From positions 992,001 through 1,056,000 of the forward strand of contig JAOTON010001713.1 of NCBI GenBank assembly GCA_034440635.1: DNA of 64,000 nucleotides. The letters are read 5' to 3'. The position numbers and the translations under genes are program-made. Positions 34,584 through 46,642 of the stretch are shown here, in pieces (the stretch's first letter is position 1; every line of letters starts with the position of its first letter). Source of the stretch: Lepas anatifera. Lineage: Eukaryota; Arthropoda; Thecostraca; Lepadidae. The notes under the pieces were generated by a model, which did no database searches, was not told where the DNA came from, and worked only from the letters and a program-made list of their open reading frames with translations.

Positions 34584-34902
34584 GTAGGCTGGAGGGCCAA
34601 GATGTGTTAGCCGAGCGAGTGCCTAGCCGGGGTGTGAGTTGTGGTCATCGGGGCTAGCCTGGTCAATTGATGAATGTAAGTGAATGGCGCTGGTAGATTC
34701 CTGAATTCTGGCCTCTGTAAGCGGGACGGGTTGGAAAATTTCAAGGAATATAGTGAGCCCACCTTTACAGTTGCTTCCAACATAAAGAAAACGTTTTTGA
34801 GGAAGCTGGTAAACCGCAAATAGGCTGCCTGAAATCGTGATCCACCTTCTAGTGTTTACAAGTTTTGAAGTGGTGTTAAAACTAACCATTATCTGCCAAT
34901 TT

Positions 34903-34904
<2 letters not shown>

Positions 34905-34969
<65 letters not shown>
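34905..34969. repeat. (TA)n microsatellite
   Basis: Uninterrupted TA dinucleotides in intron 6, close to the left end of the Penelope fragment. Confidence 0.95.
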
Positions 34970-34973
<4 letters not shown>

Positions 34974-35049
34974 CTATTTCATTAAATATGACGGCAAATT
35001 TAGCTTTAGTAATCTTATGTAAGGATTCGATAGTTCGATAGTTCTTAGA

Positions 35050-35670
35050 TAGAACCACGCAGACCTACTCCCTCCATGTGTCCCGAGAAGCATACTCAAA
35101 CAAATGCTTGGAGTATGCACCAAGAGCGCACCATTCAGGTGTCCTGAGGGACACCTGTACTATCATCACGACGGGGCCGCTATGGGCTCCCCTCTCGGTG
35201 TCCTTTTCGCCGAGAGTTACATGTGTCAGATAGAACATCGTGCCCTCAGCAATCTCGAATCTCCTCCAATTACGTACCTGAGGTACATTGACGACATATA
35301 TTGCGAGATAACACACACCACTCAGCTGAACACATTGAAAGAACGTCTGGAGAGAGTGTCAACACTCAGTTTCACCACGGAAGAGAGCGTTGACAGCAGG
35401 ATCCCTTTCCTAGATGTCGGCGTCGATGGCTCCGAGGCACGGTTTGTAACAGAAGTGTATCGGGAGCCGACCAATACTGGCCAGTGCCTAAACGGACGTG
35501 GCGAATACCCGAAGCGCTACAAACAAAGCGTCATTAAAGCGTACATCGACCGGGCTTTAACACACTGCTCCTCCTGGAAGCTGGTACACCAGGAGTTGAA
35601 TCGAGTGAAGAGTATCCTGATTAACAATGACTATGATTTGAATGACACAGTGTCCCAAAACCTGGGGTGC
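35050..35670 (+). pseudogene. Penelope-like element reverse transcriptase fragment
   Basis: The open frame reads 'FRCPEGHLYYHHDGAAMGSP', 'LGVLFAESYM', then 'TYLRYIDDIYCEI' (active-site IDD), 'FLDVGVDGSE', 'VYREPTNTGQCL' and 'RYKQSVIKAYIDRAL'. The AMGSPLGVLFA and YR-PT-T landmarks separate Penelope-like RTs from LINEs and viral RTs. N-terminal fingers and the C-terminal GIY-YIG endonuclease are missing, so both ends are truncated. No hammerhead ribozyme core (CUGANGA...GAAA) was found nearby. Confidence 0.9.
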
Positions 35671-35684
35671 TGGGTGCAGAACGA

Positions 35685-37850
35685 CACCCAGTCAAGCAGA
35701 ATTTTCCACTCACTTTTATATTCTTTTTGCTGAATTTTCCGCTCACTTCCAACAATACTTACTTCTATTGAATTTTCCTCAACAATACACTTACTACAAA
35801 GGCCAGCTTCATTGCCTCCTCTACCAACATCCACTGGAAAAAGAGAGCAGCAGAATCGACTAGAAGATCGCCAAATTAACTCGGCTCTTTTAGCTTCTTT
35901 TGCTTTTCTGTAAGAAAATCTGGCGATTTCTATTTTTCTGGCCAATTATACCTGGCATCCTTATCTCCACCGATTTCAGTGGAACAACAGAATCGAAATT
36001 CTGGCGCGGGCAAGACGCTCAGTGCCCCCTGTCCCACCGGAGAAAGTTCCAATGGGTGAACACCGCCACTAAATTCCACCACTCAAAAAATTGGTGAGTG
36101 GAAAATTAGACACCCTAGCCATGTGTTGGCAAAAAAATGAGCTGACCGCTTTGAAAGATACATTTTTGGAAAGCAGTTTATCTGTGCACATGATTTCTAG
36201 GCTTACGTCCTTGAAAAGTTGTTTTTGTATTTCTGGTACCGAGAATAGTGAAAATCCATTTTTTGGTCATCTTGTTGTCAAAAGCAATTATCTTGAAATT
36301 TGTATGCTAAACAGCATATTTTTTGACATTGTATCGTAGAAAATTGACCATTTATTGCGAAGAAAATAATTTTTATCCATATCAGCCCTTCATTGCTGCG
36401 TCCACGCCGTGTGACACCCAAATCCACCCACGACACCCTACGACACCCTAGGCATAAATACGCTGATATTTAAGTTGAACTGAAAGTGTCCGGTACTTGA
36501 ATACATTGAAACTCTACATTTTCATTAAATGATTTTTTTTGGGCAACAAGAATGCATCCAGTTACCCTTCAAACATCGGCACTTTTTTGTATGGTTGGTC
36601 TACGGCGTGGATTTACAAAAACGCCGTCTTTACATCTAGTAAATAAAAACGGCATCTTTAGACTTTTTGAAAGGCAGGTTTTATATTCGTTATTGACAAA
36701 ACAGTGTTAGTCTTTTTCTCTGTGTGCTTTAAGTTGTATAACTTTCTAGTCTGTAAGGATTTAGAAAATTAATTTAGAGCAATTTTTGAAATGCAAATTA
36801 TGTAGCTCATCCGACCGGCAAGCGGCAAGCTATCAGAAATTTAAAGTAGTAGTCGCTCTGACGCTGTCGCAACCCGCCGCACCTGGCTGATTGTAGACGA
36901 AAGGAAGGAACAGCAGCAGAAAGAAGAAGGCTGTAGCTTCGATTAGATTGATTGATAGAAAGCAGCATATTCATATGAAGGTGAGTATATATGTGAAGAG
37001 GAGCAGGGGAATTGACAGGTAAAGAAAAGAACCTTTTAGCAAGAGTCTGGAAGAGTTTATTGCCATGAGGAAAGTTTGTAGTTTCGTCTGGGTTAGTTAA
37101 GTGTAAACCAAGGCTCTACTGGGCCCTAGCATAGGTGTATGCGAGGTGCAGTGATTGAGATCAAGAGCGGCCTCCAAAATTCCGATAACTATAGGTATAG
37201 GTATAGGAGGGGCGTTGTCCCGGACCGAAAAACTATACTGTGTATGCTTAGATAATTAATTTTGGCACTAGGTATTGCATGAAAAAATCCCTTTTCATTT
37301 TTCACTACCTGCCGGTCTCGGAGGCCCTCTGCAGAGTTGGTCTAAGGGGGCCCCGATGTTTCGTCTCAGGGGCCCTTTAGAGCTGGTCGTGTGGGAGAGG
37401 AGAGGAGGGGCACAAGAGTTGGTCTAGGGAAGCTCCCCAAGAGTTGATCTTCATCCACAAATGTTAGTCTTGGTGGCTCCCAGAGTTCTTTCCCCCAAAG
37501 GTTGGTCTCAGAGGCCCCCAAAAGTTTTTTATTTGTGGCAATTCACCAATTCCTTAAAAAATAGTTGGAGACTGCATCAGGGGGTTTTAGTTGTTGAAGA
37601 TTTACCTGCTTAACCCAGATTTTTTACATGGTAATGGTCAAACAATTCTGCTTGGGGACAATTTAAAAATATTTACTTTGAGAAAATTAAAGGAAATATC
37701 CATCCCTCAGTTCAAACAAGGGCTTTGAGAGTTTACCACCTGAGTACCCAAATTGGAAATTTTTTTACTCCGCCATACATTTTGAGGGGAATTTTCCACT
37801 CACTCGCCATACATTCCGAGCTGAATTTTCCACTCGACACCCTCTGACAA
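35685..37850. repeat. AATTTTCCACTCAC inverted/direct repeat family
   Basis: AATTTTCCACTCAC occurs at about 35700 and 37790. A near copy occurs at 35737 (TTTTCCGCTCAC), the reverse complement GTGAGTGGAAAATT at about 36091, and TTTTCCACTCGACACC near 37823. This arrangement suggests one or two decayed inverted-repeat elements. Exact borders could not be set. No gene is seen between. Confidence 0.5.
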
Positions 37851-39496
<1,646 letters not shown>

Positions 39497-39611
39497 GGAG
39501 GGGGGCGAACAGTGACGGTGGAACGTTTGAATTTAACGGGGGCACCATAGGCCTTTCAACCCATTTCTTTCCAGCCAATGCCATAGGGTTAGTGTTAAAT
39601 TTCTTATTTAA

Positions 39612-40379
39612 AGGGAGATCGCAAAAACAATTCATTATGGTTTCTTTCTACTTTGAAAATCTTGATTCCGACACTGTCATTTATTCTTGCATCTTCGGCA
39701 AAACTTTTGGAGGCCACTCACCTATTATTGAAATATGCTAACGGTAGCGGTAAAAGGCTTGAACCGGTTCTTCATCTCAATGTTTTCAAAAGCTATTTGA
39801 AGTTTTAAAGCAATTGTTTTGTAATGAAAATGTATGTGTTCCTTTACTAGTATTTGAATTAATTTTACATAGCCTGTAAAAACTACAAAATGAATCAGTT
39901 TGCGCTTAAAATGGAGCATAACAATTGCTCAAGTTTTCAATCGTTTTGTACCTCGGGTCTTCAGTCTTTTTCTACAAAATTCCCAGGATGACGAAAATTT
40001 TGCGTCAGATAGGCCACATGACCCAGGTATGAGAATTTCTGCGCTTCTGATTGGCCAATTGTGATTTCTTTAAATTCCTGTATTTCTGTTTCAAAAGGGT
40101 TTTGGAATGCTGTTTTTTATATTTTTTTCTGTGATAGTTCGAAGTTTTACGCCACTGTTTAGGTCGCATATGACCAAGTTCTTAGAGCGATTGATGGCCA
40201 TAGCCGAGATTACGTCATTTAATCGATAGTAAGAATTTTTGATAAGTCGTCTAGAAATGTTATATTTGAGAGCGATTTTAAGGCATTTGGTGGCTGAATT
40301 TGCAAAAATGAGCATAGTACTTCTGAAAAGCCTTTTTGTGGCCTTTTGATCCGGTCAATAAATTTTTGCGCATCTTCTT
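39612..40379. mobile_element. TTAA MITE family A, second full-length copy
   Basis: It starts AGGGAGATCGCAAAAAC and ends TTTTTGCGCATCTTCTT, flanked by TTAA at 39608-39611 and 40380-40383. Internal phrases (TCTTGCATCTTCGGCAAAAC, GGAGGCCACT, TGCGTCAGATAGG) match the copy at 29602-30389. It is 768 bp long, more diverged at its termini. Confidence 0.88.
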
Positions 40380-40383
40380 TTAA

Positions 40384-41690
40384 GGGAGACACCATTTCCT
40401 GGTACCCCCCGTTCCGCGACCAGTGGGGGCGATAATGGCCTTCATCATGCGCACAATAACTATTGGAGAACAAGGGACAGGTCTTCATATATCTATTCTA
40501 AGCTAGGACGGCACTGGTCCAGAATGACTAAAGATATGCTGGGCTGAGGACTATTGGGGAGGCAGATGATCATAAAGGATTTCAGTTTGCTTATAAAAAA
40601 TGTACTGCTGTTGGTTAATCTGGTACTTACCAATGAATGGGTGAAAGTAACACGTCTTGGAATTTCTTCAGCCAGACGGATATATGTAGATGTGTAGGTA
40701 GGTATGGCCAGAAGCTTCACACCCGCAGTGATGCTCCTTTGTAATTGCGATTATGCAGTGAACTTGTCGAAAGTTATTGCAGGTGTTCTTTGGTTAAGTT
40801 TCACACGAAGGGCACACTTATCAGTAGAAAGTCGCACGTCAAATAACTACATTTCCGCAAAAGATACCTGTTATCTTGGTTTGCCTGTTACCTGGGCTGT
40901 AATGTTGCACGGTTAGAGGGGACACTAATATGTTATTACTGCTGCTCTGTAATGCCGCTGCTACAGCAATTGCGACAGAAAAATATAATCTTGAAACTCT
41001 GCTGCAAAGTCGGTTGTTTGCGCATGATCAGTACGGCACTAGCCTGGCCGGAGTTATCCAAAGTTACGGCAGGCAGTGCCCGACGTGTGCCCGAGTTACG
41101 AGAGCAGCTGGCGACAGGTGAACATGGCCGCAGCTGCGCCCGCTTTGCTGGAAGTTAGGTCTAAAGCGGGCCCAACTGGGGACAGCTCCCTGACGGAGTT
41201 GTCCAGATACTGGCCCACTTTGGCCCGATCAGATGAGTCTAGCGGGCCGAAGTCTGTTTATATAGGGCCGCCCGACTTGTTTGCAGTTGATTCCACTATA
41301 CCCCTCAGGGGTATCGTGGGACGCGCCCGGGGCCCCAGTCAGCCCTGGGAGGCATGTCGACGCATCACCGCGGACACATCAAGTCTGGCTCTCCGGCGGC
41401 CGCCGCCTCTTCCGACTTCGGTCGGTTAGAGTCGGCGTCTGTCGTCGGCGGCTCTGGCGATGAGATCCGCGGTGGTGCTGATGACTGCCTTACGGGCCCT
41501 TCGTTACCTGGTCGGTAACCATATTGGATCGGATCAGCTCTGTCCTGCACCTCCCAGTATGTAGCTCCTGTTTGTTTTTGTTCTCTTATTTTGTTGATTA
41601 TTTTTAGTTCCTGTCCCCTTTTTATGCTTTAGTTGTTGGTTCCACAGCTATTTGTCATCTTCAGCATTTTATGGGTGTAAGGCGCCCACT
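40384..41690. other. Intron 6, no gene recognised
   Basis: Nothing coding could be supported. The GC-rich part after 41270 may already belong to the 5' region of the second I-clade LINE. Confidence 0.35.
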
Positions 41691-41699
41691 CGAGGCCTA

Positions 41700-44562
41700 T
41701 GTCGAGCCCCGGCGACGAGGTTGACGGGATCCTGGGGGGTTGAGGTCTCCCTCGGGCGGGTCAGTCCCGAGGGCTCCAACACGCCCCCTTTGGCCCAGAT
41801 ATCTCGATCTAACCGGGGGTAAGCCGTCCGTAGGCTGCCGCGGGCGGCCTAGCTACGCGGCAGTGTCTACGGGTACTGTCGCTCGGTTCAGCTGGGCTGG
41901 GGGGATTATGTTTCGGGCGTGCGGCGCGGCGCCCTTCGCGGTGGGGCGTGATAGTTCTTGCCAGGTGCTACGCGGGCCGGGGTTTCGGAAACCGCCGATT
42001 TGCGAGACTCCGGCCTGCTGCGCGCGCCTGGTGGACCGCAGTCTCCGCTGCGTGAGGGCTGCCGCGTTTTGCTTCGTCCCGACTCATGGCCCTGCCGGCC
42101 CACTGGGCTGATGGCGTCAAGGGGGTGGGTGCGTTCTGATCGGAGGGGTTGTGTATCTCTCGCCCCTCTGAGACGGGCGCACCTGCCCCCGTAGGCACTG
42201 TACCAGCCCCCGGGCCCAGCTATTGACAGCTGGCAACCTGGGGGCCGAAGGTAAATACTTTTCTCATGGCGTTCTCTCAAGCATTAACTTCTACTGGACA
42301 GACCTTACGGACTCAGACCTCTGCTTCGAACCGGACAACCTCGAGCGGATGTTCTGCTACCGCTGCTGTGATGGACTCCACAGATGACAGACCCCCGCGT
42401 TAACTAGACCCGACCAGACAGGTTCTTCTTCTCCTGCGGGAGACAAAGTCACTCCCAGAGTTCTGGTTCTCACACTGGATGAGGGTGACAAGCTTAACCC
42501 CTTTCAGGCTGCTCAGGCTCTATCAAAATTTGGAACCACAACCCACGTCTATCGGCACTCGAGCACGAAATTGGAAGTGACCGTGTCTTCGGAGGTAGAA
42601 ACGCGTGATCTCCTGTCTACCAAAAGCCTCTCCTTTTTAGCCGAGGGTAAGTCTGTGATGTGTGTACCAGATTCTGTTGCTCCCCATCCGACAAAGAACA
42701 GCGCTGTAGGCGTTGTTACTTGTCGGGAGTTAGCTGATTCAACGGAAGAAGATGTTCTGATCGGTCTGGAGGAGCAGGGCGTAACGAAAGTACGGAGAAT
42801 GAGCAGGAGACTGGATGGCAAACTCGTGCCGACGAATACCTTCGTCGTTACTTTCGACAGCAAGGAGCTCCCTAGGAATATCCGGGTTGGTTGGCTCTCC
42901 GTACGTGTTCGTAAGTACGTGCCGAACCCCACACGATGTTACCGCTGCCAAAAATACGGTCACGTGGCGAAGTCATGTAAAGGGCAGGAACAATGTGGGA
43001 AGTGTTCGACGGTGGGCCACGGGTCAGCTGCTTGCGAGGCTGACGTTTCGAAATGCGCGGTATGCAGTGGAGACCATGAAGCGTGGTCACGTACATGCCC
43101 TAAGTTTCTCTCCGGAGAGAGAGAGGTTAAAGGCCAAGGTCTTGGGGACTACTCCCGCAGAAACTGCCGTACCACGAGACAACCAGGCTAAAACATCTAG
43201 ATCGTTCGAACCGACGACAGAACAGAAGACTACTGCTCGTTCCTCTCCTTATCGTTATGCGCTGGTGGGAAAGACGCAGCGTGTTAAGTCACCTGCGAGC
43301 ATGGATTCATCCATGCGGGACATCATGCACCTGTCCGTGCGCGATTTTATGAGTCTGCTCGGTGGTCAGGTGCAACAGCCTGACAACCAACCTGTCACAT
43401 CTGGAAAAGGGTGTCCAGACAGAGCTAACGGAGGCCTCGGTCGCGATGGTACCAGCACTGCAGCCTGACGGTCGGAGTAGAGACACTACTGAGAAAGGGG
43501 TGCAGACGGGTGTTCACGATAGGCAACATTCAGAAGCTCAAACAGAGAAAGCCACAGAACGGTCCCAGGAACCTCCTGCAGCGAAGCGTGCGCGGGTCAA
43601 CCGAGCAGATGTTACCGGCTCTCTGAGCACAGAAATGCCCTCTGATGTGATACAGACCTCAGGACCCACACCCAAAAAACCAGGAAGTGCATTACCCACC
43701 CGTACAACCGGAACAATCCCAGCACAACAGACGTCCAGAGAATCAAAAGTCAGAACACTCTCAAACAATATAACCAAAAGGCTTGGCTCCGAGCGGTCCT
43801 CCTCCGCACCTCCAAAGGGTCGTGGCGTGAGCAAAGAACAGGTTGGACACATCTGAACTGCTGGTCACGGTGATGCAGGGCTAATGCCGCCGCCATACCC
43901 TCCACCACCTCCGCCTCCACCAACACCGCCCGCGAAAACAACCAACAGGGAATACCCAGGCACAAAGACGCGCGACGGGAAACGCAGGCTCTCCTCCCCA
44001 AACTTACGATATGTGGAAAAATCCCCTCAACACACGGAGAAGAGAACACAGACTTTGCATTTCGGGACTCGAAGGGAAAAAGAATTTGGGCGCCGAGGGT
44101 CCAAAAAGAGCTTCTTCAGCCAAGGCTTCACTCTGGTTCCACTGAGAGCATCGGAAACGTGCAGCATGTGTGGCAGGGTGGGCTGCGGCCCACTCCCGCT
44201 AGTGATGGGAGGCATCCCGGGCCAAGAGTCCGGGAAGCATACATGGATAAAGACACAACATTCTTGCGCCGCTCTCCGCCAAAGGGTCGTGGGTACCCGG
44301 AGAGAATGGATAGACCACCGCCGGAGTGAAACACTCGCACATCTTGGTGCGTCTCGGAGATGTTTGACGGTAGAAGCTGGGAGACGTAGTTAAGTATTTC
44401 ATAGTATGAGTATTATGCCGGGATTAACTGTTCTGTTGACACAGTAATGTTTCTATGCTTTCGAGCCCCCTATACCGACATTCGTTTGTAACATAACCAC
44501 AGTGGGGCGCGAAATGACCATGCAGTTGAAGCGCCCTAAACCCCCAAACAACAACAGGGATC
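41700..44562 (+). mobile_element. Second I-clade LINE, ORF1 only (ORF2 missing)
   Basis: A GC-rich 5' region (41700-42260) is followed by ORF1 (42266-43860), a Pro-rich and basic region, and a 3' end GCGCCCTAAACCCCCAAAC near 44530-44560. No endonuclease or RT motifs occur in between. The copy is thus internally deleted or an ORF1-only derivative. It abuts the helicase relic. Confidence 0.7.
42266..43860 (+). pseudogene. LINE ORF1 (gag-like) with three CCHC zinc knuckles
   Basis: The ATG at 42266 opens 'MAFSQALTSTGQTL...', then a stop near 42400. The main frame (from about 42410) reads 'RVLVLTLDEGDKLNPFQAAQ', '...VVTFDSKELPRNIRVGWLSV', then knuckles 'CYRCQKYGHVAKSC', 'CGKCSTVGHGSAAC' and 'CAVCSGDHEAWSRTC'. 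Frame changes near 43130 and 43430 separate the Ser/Thr-rich C-terminal part. It is the RNA-binding protein of an I-clade LINE; the intact knuckles show it decayed less here than the copy at 28337. Confidence 0.8.
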
Positions 44563-45507
44563 CCACGATAATTGCTGGCTGGGTTTGAACTTCAGATAGG
44601 CTATCGTCGTACCGTCAATTTTTTTCCATGCGTGAAAACACTCGCCCACAGATCCATTGGCAAGCCGGTCCGTTACTGAAATATTCTTTGTGACCATGTA
44701 CTTTAGTCCTTTTACCAGCACCAATTTCCTGGCAAGATTTCCAGTTTTAACAAGCGGCATTCTTTCCACGGCCTTTGCCAGGTCTGATGCTTTAGCAGCG
44801 TCCAAAGCAGCTTTGCGTTTGTCTTTGAAGTGGTCTAGGGCAATACTTTCCCAACAGGGCGACTTAGTACGTGCCTGATCGATTCTATTAGCATTATGTT
44901 TATCCACTTCTGCATTAGAGCTATACAAATGCACACAGTCGAGCGGAACCGGCCGCTGAGGGCTCACAACACATTGCTTAAACAATGTTAGACTTTTTGA
45001 GTCCAGTTCCTGTCTTCCCAACTTTACCAGAGCACTTGCAAAGGCTCTCTCATCAGGCTTCACCCTCATGCACTGTGTCAGCTCGAAAACAACAAAATGT
45101 AGCCATAGGTTGTTAAAGAGTCTGGCATACGGGTCGTCGCTTAAATGGTAGACTGGTGGGGCAAGCACGGGCTTCAGTTAGTTGAAATCTCCAACACAAA
45201 GTACTGATATGCCACCAAAAGGTCGATCTACGCCTTTTAGCAATCGCAGCCTGGTGTGAATGTTCTGCAGGATAGTCGAAGACACCATGGATATTTCGTC
45301 GATTATCAGCAAAACCAAACAAGCGTACTTATCGGCCAAGCTCTTACTGTAGGTGTAATTCAGCGGTTTCAAGGCGTCCCCGGGGCTAGTCTGCCGGGGA
45401 AGTGAGAACGCACTGTGAAGTGTCACTCCCCGACTAGATTCACCGCGGCAATCCCTGTGAAAGCTGTTGGCAGGACTACAATAACGTCCTCGGATCGATA
45501 CTTTTCC
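44563..45507 (-). pseudogene. PIF1-type helicase relic, C-terminal part
   Basis: On the minus strand 'VLLIIDEISMVSS' (Walker B, about 45310) and 'GGISVLCVGDFN' (about 45190) are followed after a short gap by 'LWLHFVVFELTQCMRVKPDE' and '...VHLYSSNAEVDKHNANRI', the motif order of PIF1/Helitron helicases. A TGIAAVNL-like motif Ia is visible in another frame near 45455, so the copy is frameshifted. Walker A is not recognisable. It ends where the LINE 3' end begins. Confidence 0.8.
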
Positions 45508-45518
45508 GGCAAGATACG

Positions 45519-45702
45519 GGGGATGAGGTGGCTTAGTGGATAGCACCCTTGTCTTCTAAGCCACCGGTCCCGGGTTCAAGTCCCGGCGGAGCCTCTGAAT
45601 AAGTCGATCTGATCTCTAAAATCCCTTCCACCAGGGTGAGAGTTGGTGACGCCGTATGACCCTGGCAGTTGGTGCGTCGTTAAACCCCAACAATTATTAT
45701 CG
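45519..45702 (-). mobile_element. tRNA-derived SINE, copy 2, inside the helicase relic
   Basis: Same family as 19701-19886 and nearly identical to it. The SINE itself reads on the plus strand, antisense to its helicase host; the strand given is the host's. Boxes A (TGGCTTAGTGG) and B (GGTTCAAGTCC) are intact. The target duplication GGCAAGATACG lies at 45508-45518 and 45703-45713. High identity between the two copies points to fairly recent activity. Confidence 0.93.
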
Positions 45703-45713
45703 GGCAAGATACG

Positions 45714-46640
45714 CTAGTACGTGGTCCTCTCGATCAATGATCCGATGAGCCAAGTCGAAGGCAAAGTTACGCTGCAACCCATTAAGTGACAGGATCAGCT
45801 CTGTATACTCGGAATCGGTCACCAGACTAGGTATCTTATAGACTACAACAGGATTTGTCCCATTTTCAACATCATTCACATCACCGCAGCCTGGCCCAGG
45901 AACGTCGATATCGGGCTTGTTATCATCTGTCTCTTTCGGTAGGCGGTTATCAGGGTTTACATGCATGTCTGTCTCGCAATCATTTTTTTTCATTGCTATT
46001 GTCAATCATATGTTCCTCCTCAATAAGCTGTGACATGGTCACACCCATGTCACTGAGTGACGTCAAACCATGATGGAACATTTTTCTATTCTCCAGGATT
46101 TCGTCATAGAACTTCAGAAACTGCAATCGTCGCGCATAAATGTCCTTATTAGATCCCACTAGAGGTGGAGAGTCAGTTTCATCCTTCCTGGCTCGCCTGG
46201 CTCGCCTGGCTCGCCTTTCAGTCTCCCGAAGTTCAGGATTTTCAGCCCGTCTTTTAGCAGCAGCTGTCCTCTAAGCATAAACAATTCCTGCTTGTTTTCG
46301 TTTGGCACATTTTAATTCAAGGTCACGCATCTTTTCCCTGCGACGTTGAGACATATTGGTCTCTCGACTTTGACGTATACGCTCAAAATCCCAGGAAACG
46401 GTTTCTGTTCCATGGCTCTTAACCCAAGATGCAATACTCGACACATCTTCAGAGCTTGCTAGATGAGAGGGCGTGAAGGCTTCGATCTCCTTGTTACCCT
46501 TTGATCCCAGAATTCCGGACAGAATATCAACAGAGGACGCTGGTGAACGTTAAGATTGAGACTGAACTACTTTTTTACATCTCGGCGCGGCCGAATGCTC
46601 TCTGTTCCAGTTTTAGCATGACTACTCGCACCTTGAACTG
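45714..46640 (-). pseudogene. Helentron-like polyprotein, helicase N-terminal part and basic linker
   Basis: Minus-strand readings include 'SLNGLQRNFAFDLAHRII' (Q-motif region, about 45770), an acidic segment, and upstream 'RRAENPELRETERRARRARR' (about 46190-46250), a basic helix containing a ninefold-base repeat. A stop and frame changes interrupt it. The LNxxQ...AFD signature supports the PIF1 assignment of the neighbouring piece. Confidence 0.65.
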
Positions 46641-46642
46641 AG

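Noticed and set aside
35631..36100. Continuation of the Penelope ORF into a GIY-YIG endonuclease
   Set aside because: No GIY or YIG motif follows; the sequence turns into the AATTTTCCACTC repeat.
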